64,000 nt of DNA from Candidatus Bilophila faecipullorum (GCA_944326695.1 CALVEZ010000009.1:1-64000); one strand, 5' to 3'; numbered from the stretch's first letter, positions 41,806-50,973 are shown. The notes: a model not told the origin generated them from the letters alone. Numbers and translations are program-made.

Positions 41806-43333
41806 CCCCCGCCTTCCCGCCGTGGTGCTGGCCGCCGGTTTTTCCCGGCGCATGGGACGCTGCAAGCTGACCCTTCCCCTCGACGGCGAGCCGCTGGTCC
41901 GCCGGGTCGTGCGCGCCGCACTGGAGGCCGGGCTTGCCCCCGTCTTCGTGACCCTGCGCCCGGATGCCTCCCCGGACCTGCGCGCCGCACTCTCCGGTTT
42001 CGACGACCGCGTCGTCCTTGTCCCGGCCCCGGAAGCCCATCGCGGACAGGCGGAATCCCTCAAGGCAGGCATCCGGAGCGTCATGGCCTCTGCCCCTGCG
42101 TACACCCGCGGCGGGGCTAGTACGGAGTACGGGAGCGTCACGACCCGCGCCTCCGCGCCCGACGCCTGCGGGCCGGAAAACGGCACGCCGCCCGATCCCG
42201 CGCAGGGGCACGCCGCGCCCGTACCACCGCAGCCCCTGCCGGAAGGATGCCTTCCCGCGTCGGACGGCCCCACAGGATCGGACGCCTTCCCCCGATCGGA
42301 TGGCCTCCCCGGGCCGCCGGGCGTGATTGTCCTGCTCGGCGATCAGCCCCTTGTGAGTGCGAAACTGGTGCGCGAACTGGCGGCGTTCTTTCTCGAAGCG
42401 CCTGATTGCCCGGCGGCCCCCGTCTGCGGGGGCGTGCGCGGCCACCCGGTCGCGCTGCCCGCGCGGGCCTTCGGCGCGGCGCTCAGGCTGAAGGGCGACG
42501 AGGGCGCGCGCGGCCTGCTCCGGGCCTTCGGCTTGCGCCTCATGCCTACCAATGATACGGCAGCAATAACGGACGTCGACACGCGGGAAGCCTACGAAAG
42601 CCTGCGCAAGCGCCCGCTCCACGTTTCTGCGAGGAAAGCCCCCATGCCTCAATCAACCGATCAACATTTCATCACACCGCCCCTCAGCAGCGGCAGGCAT
42701 TACGAAAACCCGGCCCTGCCTCCCCTGCCCCAACTGTGGAGCCTTGACCACCGGGAGGAAGCCCCCATCCCGGACGAGGCGGCCTGCCGCGCGTTGTGGA
42801 CGCGCTACGCCATGTTCGCCCACATCGAACGACACAGCGAGCGGGTAGCCGAAGTCGCCGTGGCGCTGGCCCGACGCGCCGTAGACATCGGGGCGACGCG
42901 CCATCCCGAGCTTGTAAAACTGGCCCTCGCCGCCGGGCTGCTGCACGACATCGCCAAATCCTACACCGTGCAATACGGCGGCAGCCATGCCCAGATCGGG
43001 GCTTCATGGGTCATCGATTCCACCGGCAACCATAAAGTGGCGCAGGCCGTCTACCATCACGTGGAATGGCCGTGGCCCCTGCCAGACGATTTGCTGCACC
43101 CCGTTTTCCTTGTCATCTACGCGGACAAGCGCGCCCGGCACGACGAGATCGTGACGCTCGACGAACGCTACGAAGACCTGCTTGTCCGCTATGGAAAAAG
43201 CGAGCAATCCCGCATTGCCATCCAGCGCGGCTGGGAACATTCAAAAACCATTGAGCGCGTCCTCTCGGCGCAACTGGAGTTTCCTCTCCATGAAAGTACT
43301 GTTGTTGGCGGGGGGCTGGTCCCCCGAGCGTGA
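41795..43333 (+). CDS. MobA-like nucleotidyltransferase fused to an HD-domain phosphohydrolase
   Basis: 512 residues. The first half is a molybdenum-cofactor-type nucleotidyltransferase: AVVLAAGFSRRMGRCKL (9-25), HRGQAESLKAGI (82-93), VLLGDQPLVS (179-188) and RGHPVALP. It is interrupted at about residues 101-176 by a Pro/Ala/Gly-rich low-complexity insertion. The second half (about 290-490) is an HD domain with H-ERHSERVAEVAVALARRA, LAAGLLHDIAKS and a later HHVEWP. The first domain may be a cytidylyltransferase (MocA) or a guanylyltransferase (MobA); the HD domain would hydrolyse a phosphate ester. The end overlaps ddl by 44 bases. Confidence 0.88.
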   Translation: MADSPRLPAVVLAAGFSRRMGRCKLTLPLDGEPLVRRVVRAALEAGLAPVFVTLRPDASPDLRAALSGFDDRVVLVPAPEAHRGQAESLKAGIRSVMASAPAYTRGGASTEYGSVTTRASAPDACGPENGTPPDPAQGHAAPVPPQPLPEGCLPASDGPTGSDAFPRSDGLPGPPGVIVLLGDQPLVSAKLVRELAAFFLEAPDCPAAPVCGGVRGHPVALPARAFGAALRLKGDEGARGLLRAFGLRLMPTNDTAAITDVDTREAYESLRKRPLHVSARKAPMPQSTDQHFITPPLSSGRHYENPALPPLPQLWSLDHREEAPIPDEAACRALWTRYAMFAHIERHSERVAEVAVALARRAVDIGATRHPELVKLALAAGLLHDIAKSYTVQYGGSHAQIGASWVIDSTGNHKVAQAVYHHVEWPWPLPDDLLHPVFLVIYADKRARHDEIVTLDERYEDLLVRYGKSEQSRIAIQRGWEHSKTIERVLSAQLEFPLHESTVVGGGLVPRA

Positions 43334-44195
43334 AGTCTCCCTGAAGGGCGGCGAGCAGATCGCGGCCGCGCTGAGGGAACGCGGACACGAAGTCACGTTC
43401 TGCGATCCGGCCAAGGATTTCGAAAGGCTCATGGACATGGCCCGCGCCCACGACGTGGCCTTCATCAACCTGCACGGCGCGCCCGGCGAGGACGGGCTGG
43501 TACAGGCCATTCTCGACCGTGTGGGCTGCCCCTATCAGGGGGCGGGTCCGGCGGGTTCCTTCCTCGCCCTGCACAAGGCCGCGGCCCGGCAGGTTTTCCG
43601 GGACGCGGGGCTCCTCGTGCCTCCGGGCGTCTTCCTGCCCCGCCATCCGGGGGCGGGGTGGAAGCCCGATCTGGCCTATCCCATGTTCGTCAAGGCGAAT
43701 ACCGGGGGCTCCAGCCTGCATCTTTCCCGCGTCGCTGACGAGGAAGAGCTGTATACGGCCCTGAATTCCCTTTTCTCGATGGGAGAGGAGGCGGTGGTGG
43801 AAACGGCCATTACGGGCCGCGAAGTCACCTGCGGGGTGTTGGGGGAAGAGGCGCTCGCGCCCATCCTCGTGGTTTCCAAAGGGAAGTATTTCGACTATCA
43901 TAACAAGTACGCCCCGGACGGAGCCGAGGAAATCTGTCCCGCGCCCATTTCGGCGGAAGACACTGCCAAGGTACAGGACTGCGCGCTCAGGGCGCACAAG
44001 GCCCTCGGGCTCAAGGGCTACAGCCGCGCAGACTTCATCCTTCAGGACGACGGCACGCTGTATATCCTTGAAGTGAACACCACGCCGGGCATGACCGCCA
44101 CAAGCCTCGTCCCCCGCGAGGCCGCCGTGCGCGGCATGTCGTTCGCTGATCTCGTCGAGCGCCTGCTCGAACTGGCGCTGCAAGGAGGCCGTTGA
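43290..44195 (+). CDS. ddl: D-alanine-D-alanine ligase
   Basis: 301 residues, ATP-grasp fold. The N-terminus KVLLLAGGWSPEREVSLKGG, the segment VAFINLHGAPGEDGLVQAIL, the nucleotide-site KANTGGSSLHLSRV, and the metal motif DGTLYILEVNTTPGMTATSL are all standard for Ddl. It joins two D-alanines for peptidoglycan. The ATG at 43290 fits family length; GGAG lies upstream. It overlaps the end of the nucleotidyltransferase-HD gene, an unusual neighbour for a cell-wall gene. Confidence 0.94.
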   Translation: MKVLLLAGGWSPEREVSLKGGEQIAAALRERGHEVTFCDPAKDFERLMDMARAHDVAFINLHGAPGEDGLVQAILDRVGCPYQGAGPAGSFLALHKAAARQVFRDAGLLVPPGVFLPRHPGAGWKPDLAYPMFVKANTGGSSLHLSRVADEEELYTALNSLFSMGEEAVVETAITGREVTCGVLGEEALAPILVVSKGKYFDYHNKYAPDGAEEICPAPISAEDTAKVQDCALRAHKALGLKGYSRADFILQDDGTLYILEVNTTPGMTATSLVPREAAVRGMSFADLVERLLELALQGGR

Positions 44196-44613
44196 ACCTC
44201 CCCCTTACGGATCGCCTTGGGTAAGGAGCAAGGGCGGAAAAGCTCTCTACCCGATACCCGCAGCGTCCCCGTAAGGACACGAGGCTCAAAGGCCCGGCCC
44301 GCATTCGACGGCCTCCCGCGCCACGGCCGCTTTTTCAAAGGGCACGGCAACGCCGCGCCGCCGAGAAGCTTCTCGTGACAAGGCGGTCCTGCGGAGAAAG
44401 CGGCCTGGCGCAAACGCTTTCATAAGGGCCGTGCCGGACGCGGGAAGCTGGAAAAAGCGTCACTAGTGCTTATCGTTGTATCACGGGGCCGCCCCCGGGC
44501 GCGGGGAGCCGGAAAGCTCCTGCGCCGGGCCTGCGGCGGCCCCGGCCGCCTCCCGTCCACGTGACGTTTCCCACGCGGAGACGCCCCTCCACCCTTCACG
44601 AAAAGGACATGCC
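44196..44613. other. Gene-free stretch
   Basis: About 415 bases between ddl and waaA. Frames here have no recognisable motifs. The last 15 bases carry the ribosome site (AAAAGGA) of waaA. Confidence 0.45.
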
Positions 44614-46002
44614 GTGGCCAAAACCACTTTCTTTCGTATCGTATTGCGCGGCGTCTACGGCTTGGCGTGGGCAGCCGCCCGTCCCTTCCTGCGCCGCCAC
44701 AAGCGCCTTCAGGAAGGCTTTTCATGGCGGCTGGTCCCCGAAGACTGGTCCGGCCCGGTGACGCGCACGGGCGAGGGCGACACGGAACAAATCCATTACG
44801 CCGAGACGGACATCTGGCTTCAGGCGGCCTCGGGCGGCGAAGCCTATCTAATCTGGGAAATCATCGAACGCCTTGCCGCGCGCAAGGAGACGGAGGGACG
44901 CCCCGGCCCCCTGCGCGTTCTGGCCACCACATGGACCCGGCAGGGGCTGGAAATCCTGCAAGGCATGGCCATCAAAATACACGAGGCGCATCCGTGGCTG
45001 ACCGTGCGCGCGACCTTCTTTCCGCTGGACGCGCCGGGCGTCATGGGCCGGGCGCTGGATCAGGCCCGCCCCCGCGTGGTGGGGCTGCTGGAAACGGAAC
45101 TGTGGCCGGGCCTGCTCATGGCCTGCGAAAAACGGCATATCCCCGTCGTCGTGCTGAACGGCCGCATGACCGAGAAGAGCCTGCGCAACTACCTGCGCCT
45201 CGACGCCGTGGAGCCGGACATCTGGAAAGACATGGCCCCCGCCCGGGTCTGCGCCGTCTCGCAGGCCGACGCCGCGCGCTTCGCCCGGCTCTTCGGAGAG
45301 GACAGGGTGGAAACGGCCCCGAACATCAAGTTCGACCGCGCCGCCTCCTCCCCCGAGGCCGTGGAAGCGCCGGAGGCGCTGCGCGCCCTCCTGCCTGCGG
45401 ATCATGCGGGCCGTACCGTGCTGCTGGCCTCGGTGCGGGAACAGGAAGAGGAGGCGGCCCTTGCGATCATCCGTGCGCTGCGCGCGGCGGACGCCCCCGC
45501 CCTCATCGTGGCCCCGCGCCACATGCACCGCGTAAAGCCGTGGAGGAAACGCCTCGAAGAAGCGGGCATCCCAGCCGTCCTGCGCTCGCGGCAGGAAGGC
45601 CCCGCCCCCGCCGATGCGGTGATCCTCTGGGACGCCTTTGGGGAACTCGGGCAACTCTACAGGCTGGCCGATGCCGTCTTCGTGGGCGGCAGCCTCGCCC
45701 CCCTCGGCGGGCAGAACTTCCTTGAGGCGCTGGCGCTGGGCAAAATCCCCTGCTGTGGGCCCCATCTGGACAATTTCGCGTGGGCGCTCGAAGCCTCCGC
45801 TCCCGACGCCGCCGACTCCCTTGAGGCGCTCGGCCTCCTCCGGCGCGGCCCGGACGCGGACGCCGTCGCCGCCCTGCTTCGCCGGCAGCTTGCCTCCCCC
45901 GAGGACGCCGAGGCCGTGTGCGGACGCTTCCGGGCGTGGCTCGCCCCCCGGCTCGGCGGTACAGACCAGTGCGTGCGGGCCTTGCTGAAACACATGGAAT
46001 AG
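44614..46002 (+). CDS. waaA: 3-deoxy-D-manno-octulosonic acid (Kdo) transferase
   Basis: 462 residues. GTG start after AAAAGGA; the N-terminal hydrophobic stretch (FRIVLRGVYGLAWAAARPFL) anchors it to the inner membrane. Conserved WaaA pieces are IWLQAASGGEAYLIWEIIER, VGLLETELWPGLLMACEKRH, NGRMTEKSLRNYLRL, NIKFDRA, and the C-terminal DAVFVGGSLAPLGGQNFLEA. It adds Kdo to lipid IVA in LPS synthesis, confirming an LPS-type outer membrane. It closes with a bidirectional terminator shared with the RRM protein gene. Confidence 0.95.
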   Translation: MAKTTFFRIVLRGVYGLAWAAARPFLRRHKRLQEGFSWRLVPEDWSGPVTRTGEGDTEQIHYAETDIWLQAASGGEAYLIWEIIERLAARKETEGRPGPLRVLATTWTRQGLEILQGMAIKIHEAHPWLTVRATFFPLDAPGVMGRALDQARPRVVGLLETELWPGLLMACEKRHIPVVVLNGRMTEKSLRNYLRLDAVEPDIWKDMAPARVCAVSQADAARFARLFGEDRVETAPNIKFDRAASSPEAVEAPEALRALLPADHAGRTVLLASVREQEEEAALAIIRALRAADAPALIVAPRHMHRVKPWRKRLEEAGIPAVLRSRQEGPAPADAVILWDAFGELGQLYRLADAVFVGGSLAPLGGQNFLEALALGKIPCCGPHLDNFAWALEASAPDAADSLEALGLLRRGPDADAVAALLRRQLASPEDAEAVCGRFRAWLAPRLGGTDQCVRALLKHME

Positions 46003-46039
46003 GCATTCTCCCTGCCGCGCGCCGTCCGGTGCGCACAAA

Positions 46040-46073
46040 AAAAGCCCCGCGGCCTTTCGAGCGCGGGGCTTTT
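46040..46073. terminator. Bidirectional terminator between waaA and the RRM gene
   Basis: The perfect 12-bp stem AAAAGCCCCGCG/CGCGGGGCTTTT (46040-46051 with 46062-46073) is flanked by A-run and T-run, between convergent genes. Confidence 0.93.
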
Positions 46074-46087
46074 GTCCTTAAGGACGA

Positions 46088-46360
46088 TTAATAGCGGGAA
46101 TAGGAAGGACGGGCTTCCCTCGGGCGAGCTTCGTTCACCTTGAGGTTACGACCGTTGAAGCTGAAGTTGTCGAGCGCCTGAACGGCAGCCTGAACAGCTT
46201 CGCTGGCAATTTCCACAAAGCCGAAACCGCGGGCGCGACCGGTTTCACGATCAGAAACGAGCTTCACGGAAGACACTTCGCCGTAGGGGGCGAACAGATC
46301 GCGAACATCATCTTCGGTAGCGGACCAGGGGAGATTGCCGACATAGAGAGACTTAGTCAT
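46088..46360 (-). CDS. RRM-domain RNA-binding protein
   Basis: 90 residues, one RNA recognition motif: RNP2 LYVGNLPWSA at the N-terminus and RNP1 ARGFGFVEI in the middle, with a short basic, Arg-rich tail ending RPSYSRY. Such small RRM proteins occur in many Gram-negative anaerobes and cyanobacteria, often cold-induced. The gene has a long A/T-rich leader (46361-46560, with a run of T and A near 46475-46510) that may be regulatory. A weak AAGGTC ribosome site precedes the ATG. It stands alone with a shared terminator. Confidence 0.93.
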   Translation of the reverse strand: MTKSLYVGNLPWSATEDDVRDLFAPYGEVSSVKLVSDRETGRARGFGFVEIASEAVQAAVQALDNFSFNGRNLKVNEARPREARPSYSRY

Positions 46361-46719
46361 AAAAAGTAAGACCTTAGCGTAAAAAAAGAATTGAAGGCCC
46401 ACGCAGCCAGCTCCATCAGCTTCCTGCGCGGCGTGAAGACACCATGCCCGCTTCCTGAGCGAAGTCAAGACATATTTTCTTTTTTTTAAAAAACTTAGGA
46501 AAAAATAAAGGGAACGGGACCAAGAGTCGGAACAATGCCGCCCCCTTGCCCCACTTTCCCCGGCGGAAACTTTTTTCCCTTCGTCGTACTGCCGCGCCCT
46601 TTTTCTTCGAGGCAAGAGCAGATGCGGCCGAGGACGGCCCCTCTGCCTCTCCGCCCTTCGGGGGGCCTCCTTTCCTTCGATGAAGGAAAAAAGTTCCCAT
46701 ATCCCCCGGCACAGAAACG
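46361..46719. other. A/T-rich leader of the RRM gene and gene-free DNA
   Basis: This 360-base stretch holds the long 5' leader of the RRM gene on the minus strand, with A/T tracts at about 46475-46510, and pyrimidine-rich DNA next to the ATP-grasp gene. No gene was found. Confidence 0.5.
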
Positions 46720-47865
46720 CTAGCGGAGGAATTCCGTCAGGTCAGATTGCAAAATCGTGTCCAGTTCCCCCATGTGCGCCGCATCCGTCTCCGTAAAGAC
46801 GAAACCGAAGGCGGGCAATTCCGGCATGTCCACTTTCCGCAGTTCGAGGATTTTCTGGAAGCGTCCGGCGAGCCGCTCGTAATCGAAAGCCGAGGAAGGG
46901 ACGGGAGCGGCTTTGTTCAGGATGACCATAGCGTAGGTTTTGCCCTCCTTGCCTTGCAGCAGGGCGTCAAAATCCGGCTTGCGGTCATTGAGGTAGCAGT
47001 CCACCGTATTGATGCCGAAGGCAAAAGAGGCGAGGTCGGTGGTGCACAGCCCGGCAAAACGCATGGGATTGAATTCGATGGGCAAAATACGGCCATTGTC
47101 CACGCGCAGCTCCACATGGGCCGGGAAGTCGCGCACGCCCATGAGCGCGTTGACCTGACGGAAAAAGGCCTCGAAACGGCTCTTGTTGGCCTCGATGACT
47201 TCCTTGCCCGTCACGTACAGCCGGTCGCTCACGTCCTCGGGCGAGGCGAAACGATGCGCAAAGATGTTCAGGATGACGGGCTCGCCCTCGCCGTCGAAAT
47301 AGACGTCCACGGCGAACTCGTCCCCGGAGATGTACTCTTCCGCCAGAAACATGGACTGGTCCACCACGCTCGCGGGAAAGCCTTCGCCCCCGGCACGCAG
47401 GTTCCCTTCAATGGCCTCCACCGCCGCGCTCCAGTCGGCGTCCGAGGCGATGGTGTACACGCCGAGGCTGAAAAAGCCCACTGAAGGCTTGAGGATGAAA
47501 GGCTTTTTCCAGCCGCTCACGTCCGTGCCGCGCAGGGCCCGGGCCGGGATTTCCCGGAAGAAGAAATCCGGGTAGACCTCTGCCAGAAGCCGCCGCAGCG
47601 CTGCCTTGTCCTTCATGGCGTCGATATGCCTGACCACGGGCCGGTCCCCCAGATGGGCGTGAATCCATTCCAGCGCGTTTTCCGAGGACGTGTACAGGCG
47701 TTCCCCGGCCCGGCACCGCCGCTCTGCCTCGGCGTCATTGACCAGATTGAGCGCGTAGTCCCGGGCCAGTTCCACCGTAAACGGCGTTTCCAGCACCGGC
47801 TGGCGGCTGTGTTCGAGATAAGCGAGGAAGTGCCGCGACACATAGGGCCTGTCGAGCAGGATCAT
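46720..47865 (-). CDS. ATP-grasp domain protein of unknown substrate
   Basis: 381 residues. The ATP-grasp core spans about 95-300: KKPFILKPSVGFFSLGVYTI is the first lysine strand, FLAEEYISGDEFAVDVYFDG the second, and VELRVDNGRILPIEFNPMRF the metal-binding end with the Glu-x-Asn pair. The N-terminal part (LDRPYVSRHFLAYLEHSRQP) and C-terminal tail are not assigned. Such stand-alone ligases join a carboxylate to an amine or thiol; here the substrate is unknown. The ATG at 47865 follows CGGAG. It does not form an evident operon with metY. Confidence 0.82.
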   Translation of the reverse strand: MILLDRPYVSRHFLAYLEHSRQPVLETPFTVELARDYALNLVNDAEAERRCRAGERLYTSSENALEWIHAHLGDRPVVRHIDAMKDKAALRRLLAEVYPDFFFREIPARALRGTDVSGWKKPFILKPSVGFFSLGVYTIASDADWSAAVEAIEGNLRAGGEGFPASVVDQSMFLAEEYISGDEFAVDVYFDGEGEPVILNIFAHRFASPEDVSDRLYVTGKEVIEANKSRFEAFFRQVNALMGVRDFPAHVELRVDNGRILPIEFNPMRFAGLCTTDLASFAFGINTVDCYLNDRKPDFDALLQGKEGKTYAMVILNKAAPVPSSAFDYERLAGRFQKILELRKVDMPELPAFGFVFTETDAAHMGELDTILQSDLTEFLR

Positions 47866-47909
47866 GGGGAACTCCGGGGCTGAGGTTGGGGTGGCGTGGA
47901 AGGAATATT

Positions 47910-48020
47910 GGGGAAGGGGGGAAGGGCCTTTCTGGAGAAAGGCCCTTCCCCCCTTCCCCAAACCCCATCCCCCTATCCCCAAAGACGTTCGTCCTTATCG
48001 AATCCCCCGCCGCGCTTTTC
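47910..48020 (+). repeat. Dispersed hairpin repeat, form A, copy 1
   Basis: 24-bp perfect arms (47910-47933 with 47936-47959) of nearly pure purine on one side, separated by GG. Then comes the tail AAACCCC...AAAGACGTTCG-TCC-TTATCGAATCCC. Same structure at 57162 and 58450. It lies between the ATP-grasp and metY genes. Confidence 0.82.
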
Positions 48021-48191
48021 CCGGACGGCAAAGGGTGCGGCGGGGCTTTTTTCTGAGAGGAGAGAGACGGGGAGCTGTTTTTCTTTCTGGAAAGGACGGT
48101 TGGCGGCGCTGGAGGCGGGAAGAGGCTTTACAGGAACCGGAAAGGGAGGGCTTCCGTTGGACGGGAAGCCCCCCGTGTTTTCAGTTCTTTT

Positions 48192-49457
48192 TTACACCTG
48201 CGCCAGAGCCTGTTCGAGGTCCGCGATGATGTCCTTGATGTTCTCGATGCCTACGGAAAGGCGCACCATGCCGGGCGTGATCCCCGCGCTCGCCAATTGC
48301 TCGTCGGTGAGCTGGCGGTGGGTGGAGCTGGCCGGATGCAGCACGCAGGTACGGATGTCCGCCACGTGCACGAGCAGAGAGGCCATTTTCAGGCTGTCGA
48401 TGAAGCGCGCCCCGGCCTCGCGCCCGCCCTTGAGCGAGAAGGAGAGAACGCCGCTGCATCCTTTGGGCAGGTATTTGGCGGCGCGTTCGCGGTAGGGGCT
48501 ATCCTCAAGCGTAGGATAGCTCACGGACGCCACCTTATCGTGCTTCACGAGCCAATGGGCCACGGCGTCGGCGTTCTGGCTGTGCCGCTCAATACGCAGG
48601 GGCAGCGTCTCCAGCCCCTGATTGATGAGGAAGGCGCCGAAGGGCGTCTGACAGGCCCCCATGTCGCGCATGAGCTGCACGCGGGCCTTGGCGATATAGG
48701 CCGCCTTGCCGAAGGCCTCCGCGTAGACGATGCCGTGATAGGACTCGTCCGGCGTGGTGAAGTCCGGGAACGTGCCGTTGGTCCAGTCGAAAGAGCCGCC
48801 GTCCACGATCACCCCGCCCATCTGAAGGGCGTGGCCGTCGATATACTTGGTGGTGGAGTGGATGACGATGTCCGCCCCGAACGACAGCGGGCGGCACAGC
48901 ACGGGCGTGGCGAAGGTGTTGTCGATGATAAGGGGCACGCCGTTGGCATGGGCAATGCGGGCGAATTTCTCGATGTCGAGCACGTCGATGCTCGGGTTGG
49001 CGATGGTCTCCCCGAACAGCGCCTTGGTGTTGGGCCGGAAGGCCGCCTGAATCTCGCTTTCGGACGCCTCGGGATCGACGAAGGTCACTTCGATGCCGAG
49101 TTTTTTCAGGGTCACGGCGAAAAGGTTGAGCGAGCCGCCGTAAATGGCCGAGGAACTGACGAAATGATCCCCCGCCGAGGCCAGCGTGAGGATGGCGAAC
49201 ATGGTTGCCGCCTGCCCGGACGACGTGCACATGGCCCCCACGCCGCCCTCAAGCGCGGCGATTTTGCGCTCCACGGCGTCCACGGTGGGATTGGCGATGC
49301 GGGTATAGAAAAAGCCCGCTTCCTCCAGATCAAAGAGCTTGCTGACCTGCTCGGTGGATTCATACTTGAAGGTCGTGCTCTGGCAGATGGGCAGGGTTTG
49401 CGGTTCCCCATTCCTGGGGGAATACCCTTCATACAGACATTGGGTTTCGATTTCCAT
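48192..49457 (-). CDS. metY: O-acetylhomoserine sulfhydrylase
   Basis: 421 residues, Cys/Met-metabolism PLP family. The PLP lysine sits in HSTTKYIDGH, and GFFYTRIANPTVDAVERKIA, TSSGQAATMFAI and VSSSAIYGGSLNLFAVTLKK are typical of MetY. It makes homocysteine from O-acetylhomoserine and sulfide, or assimilates other thiols, which suits a sulfide-producing cell. The ATG at 49457 follows CGGAG. The leader carries a palindrome over its promoter (49638-49665) and a two-copy repeat, so regulation by methionine status is likely. Confidence 0.95.
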   Translation of the reverse strand: MEIETQCLYEGYSPRNGEPQTLPICQSTTFKYESTEQVSKLFDLEEAGFFYTRIANPTVDAVERKIAALEGGVGAMCTSSGQAATMFAILTLASAGDHFVSSSAIYGGSLNLFAVTLKKLGIEVTFVDPEASESEIQAAFRPNTKALFGETIANPSIDVLDIEKFARIAHANGVPLIIDNTFATPVLCRPLSFGADIVIHSTTKYIDGHALQMGGVIVDGGSFDWTNGTFPDFTTPDESYHGIVYAEAFGKAAYIAKARVQLMRDMGACQTPFGAFLINQGLETLPLRIERHSQNADAVAHWLVKHDKVASVSYPTLEDSPYRERAAKYLPKGCSGVLSFSLKGGREAGARFIDSLKMASLLVHVADIRTCVLHPASSTHRQLTDEQLASAGITPGMVRLSVGIENIKDIIADLEQALAQV

Positions 49458-49479
49458 GCGGAGTCTCCGTTAAGGGCAG

Positions 49480-49570
49480 GCGCGCACCCGCGTGGGGGGG
49501 CGGAAATACCTGAAGCAGGCGTTTGCCATCCAAGAACCTGCGCGCACCCTTGCGCGCCGGGGCGGAAATG
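49480..49570. repeat. Two-copy direct repeat in the metY leader
   Basis: GCGCGCACCC...GGGCGGAAAT occurs at 49480-49507 and again 60 bp on at about 49540-49569. It lies in the transcribed leader of metY and could form alternative hairpins. Confidence 0.6.
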
Positions 49571-49637
49571 GCCGCCTTACACCGTGCCCGGGCCGGAAAG
49601 AAGCCCTGAAAAGGCTGGCGGAAGGCGTGGATGGGAG

Positions 49638-49665
49638 GCTATATCACTATAGCTTGATATGTCAA
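49638..49665 (-). promoter_or_regulatory. metY promoter with overlapping palindrome
   Basis: On the minus strand TTGACA and TATAGC are separated by 16 bases. The palindrome ATATCA-N8-TGATAT (49641-49660) covers the spacer and -10 box, so a repressor there would block transcription. SahR-type regulators of methionine genes in Desulfovibrionales use A/T-rich palindromes, but assignment is inference. Confidence 0.65.
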
Positions 49666-49807
49666 TGTAAAACCACCTTCCCCTTGCCCATTCGACAAGC
49701 GCGGCCCCCCGGCGTATGGTCGGCGGGTCCGCCCGACCGGGACGGCTCCCCCCGGCGGCTTCCCGGGGAACCTCTCCCAAATGGCGGCCAACCCACGGAG
49801 AAAACAC

Positions 49808-50677
49808 GTGAAACAAAAATCTTCCAAGGGCCCGAGCTGGTGCGGCAGCCGCCAGCGCAGGGCCCTGCATACGCCTTATGATGCAAAGATCGCCGAATAC
49901 GCGCACCGGGGGCATCTCGTCCCGCCCCGCGCCATCCTCAAGAACGCCGGGCACATCGCGGGCATCCGCGAAAGCGGCCTCGTCAACATCGCCGTGCTTG
50001 ATCACGTCGCGGAACATATCCGGGCGGGCATGACCACGGCGGACGTGGATCGGCTGGTCTTCGAGAAAACCAAAGAACTCGGCGGCGTCCCCGCCCCGCT
50101 CGGCTACCGGGGCTTCCCGAAAAGCACCTGCACCTCCATCAACGAAGAAGTCTGCCACGGCATCCCCTCCGAAGAGATCACGCTCAAGGACGGCGACATC
50201 GTCAACGTGGACGTTTCCACCATCTACAAGGGCTACTTTTCCGATTCTTCCCGCATGTTCTGCATCGGGACGGTGAACGCCGAAAAACGCCGTCTGGTGG
50301 ACGTTGCCCGCGAATGCGTGGAACGCGGCCTCGCGGAAGTGAAGCCGTGGGGTTTTCTGGGGGATATGGGGCAGGCCGTGCACGACTGCGCCCGCGCGCA
50401 CGGCTATACGGTCGTCCGCGAAGTGGGAGGCCACGGCGTGGGCCTCAAATTTCATGAGGAGCCCTTCGTCAGCTACGTCACCAAACGCGGTACGGACATG
50501 CTCCTCGTACCCGGCATGATCTTCACCATCGAGCCCATGATCAATATGGGCCGCGCGGCCATCACGCTGGACAAGGCCAACGGCTGGACCATCCGCACCG
50601 AAGACGGCCTGCCCTCGGCGCAATGGGAAATCATGGTGCTGGTGACCGAAGACGGCCATGAGGTGCTGGCCTATTAG
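49808..50677 (+). CDS. map: Methionine aminopeptidase, type I
   Basis: 289 residues. An extended N-terminal segment of about 40 residues (VKQKSSKGPSWCGSRQRRAL) precedes the pita-bread fold. Metal ligands appear in order: DIVNVDVSTIYKGYFSDSSR with two Asp, GGHGVGLKFHEEP with His, MIFTIEPMIN with Glu, and AQWEIMVL with the last Glu. It removes the initiator methionine. GTG at 49808 is taken as the start because GGAGAAAA precedes it; an ATG at 49781 would add nine residues. The N-terminal extension may bind the ribosome. Confidence 0.94.
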   Translation: MKQKSSKGPSWCGSRQRRALHTPYDAKIAEYAHRGHLVPPRAILKNAGHIAGIRESGLVNIAVLDHVAEHIRAGMTTADVDRLVFEKTKELGGVPAPLGYRGFPKSTCTSINEEVCHGIPSEEITLKDGDIVNVDVSTIYKGYFSDSSRMFCIGTVNAEKRRLVDVARECVERGLAEVKPWGFLGDMGQAVHDCARAHGYTVVREVGGHGVGLKFHEEPFVSYVTKRGTDMLLVPGMIFTIEPMINMGRAAITLDKANGWTIRTEDGLPSAQWEIMVLVTEDGHEVLAY

Positions 50678-50911
50678 GGCGTGCCGCTCTGCCTCTTTCC
50701 AAAGGAGTATGTGGCGCCAAAAGGCAGATGACATCTGAGCATCATGAGGAGAGTTTTAAACGGCTCTGATAGTGTTTCTGTAATGAAATCAATATAGTAA
50801 AAAAAATTTGGGACGACAGGCCGCCGGACCTGTTACCCTGCTTCTACCTCTCCTCCTTTTGAGGATGAGGGGGAAAACCATTGCCTGTGGCTATTTCCCA
50901 TAGACGGAAAA
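50678..50911. other. Gene-free stretch after map
   Basis: About 230 bases, more A/T-rich than the flanks, with no gene or RNA recognised. Confidence 0.4.
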
Positions 50912-50947
50912 AGGCCATAACTCCTTGATGACAAAGAGTTATGGCCT
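50912..50947 (-). terminator. Terminator of tRNA-Ser
   Basis: The perfect 12-bp stem AGGCCATAACTC/GAGTTATGGCCT is followed on the minus strand by TTTTTCCG, downstream of the tRNA. Confidence 0.93.
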
Positions 50948-50973
50948 AAAATGAACTGTTATGGACTGAAGTT

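Noticed and set aside
49480..49570. Two-repeat CRISPR remnant in the metY leader
   Set aside because: Only two copies, low identity within the presumed repeat, and no palindromic repeat of constant length.
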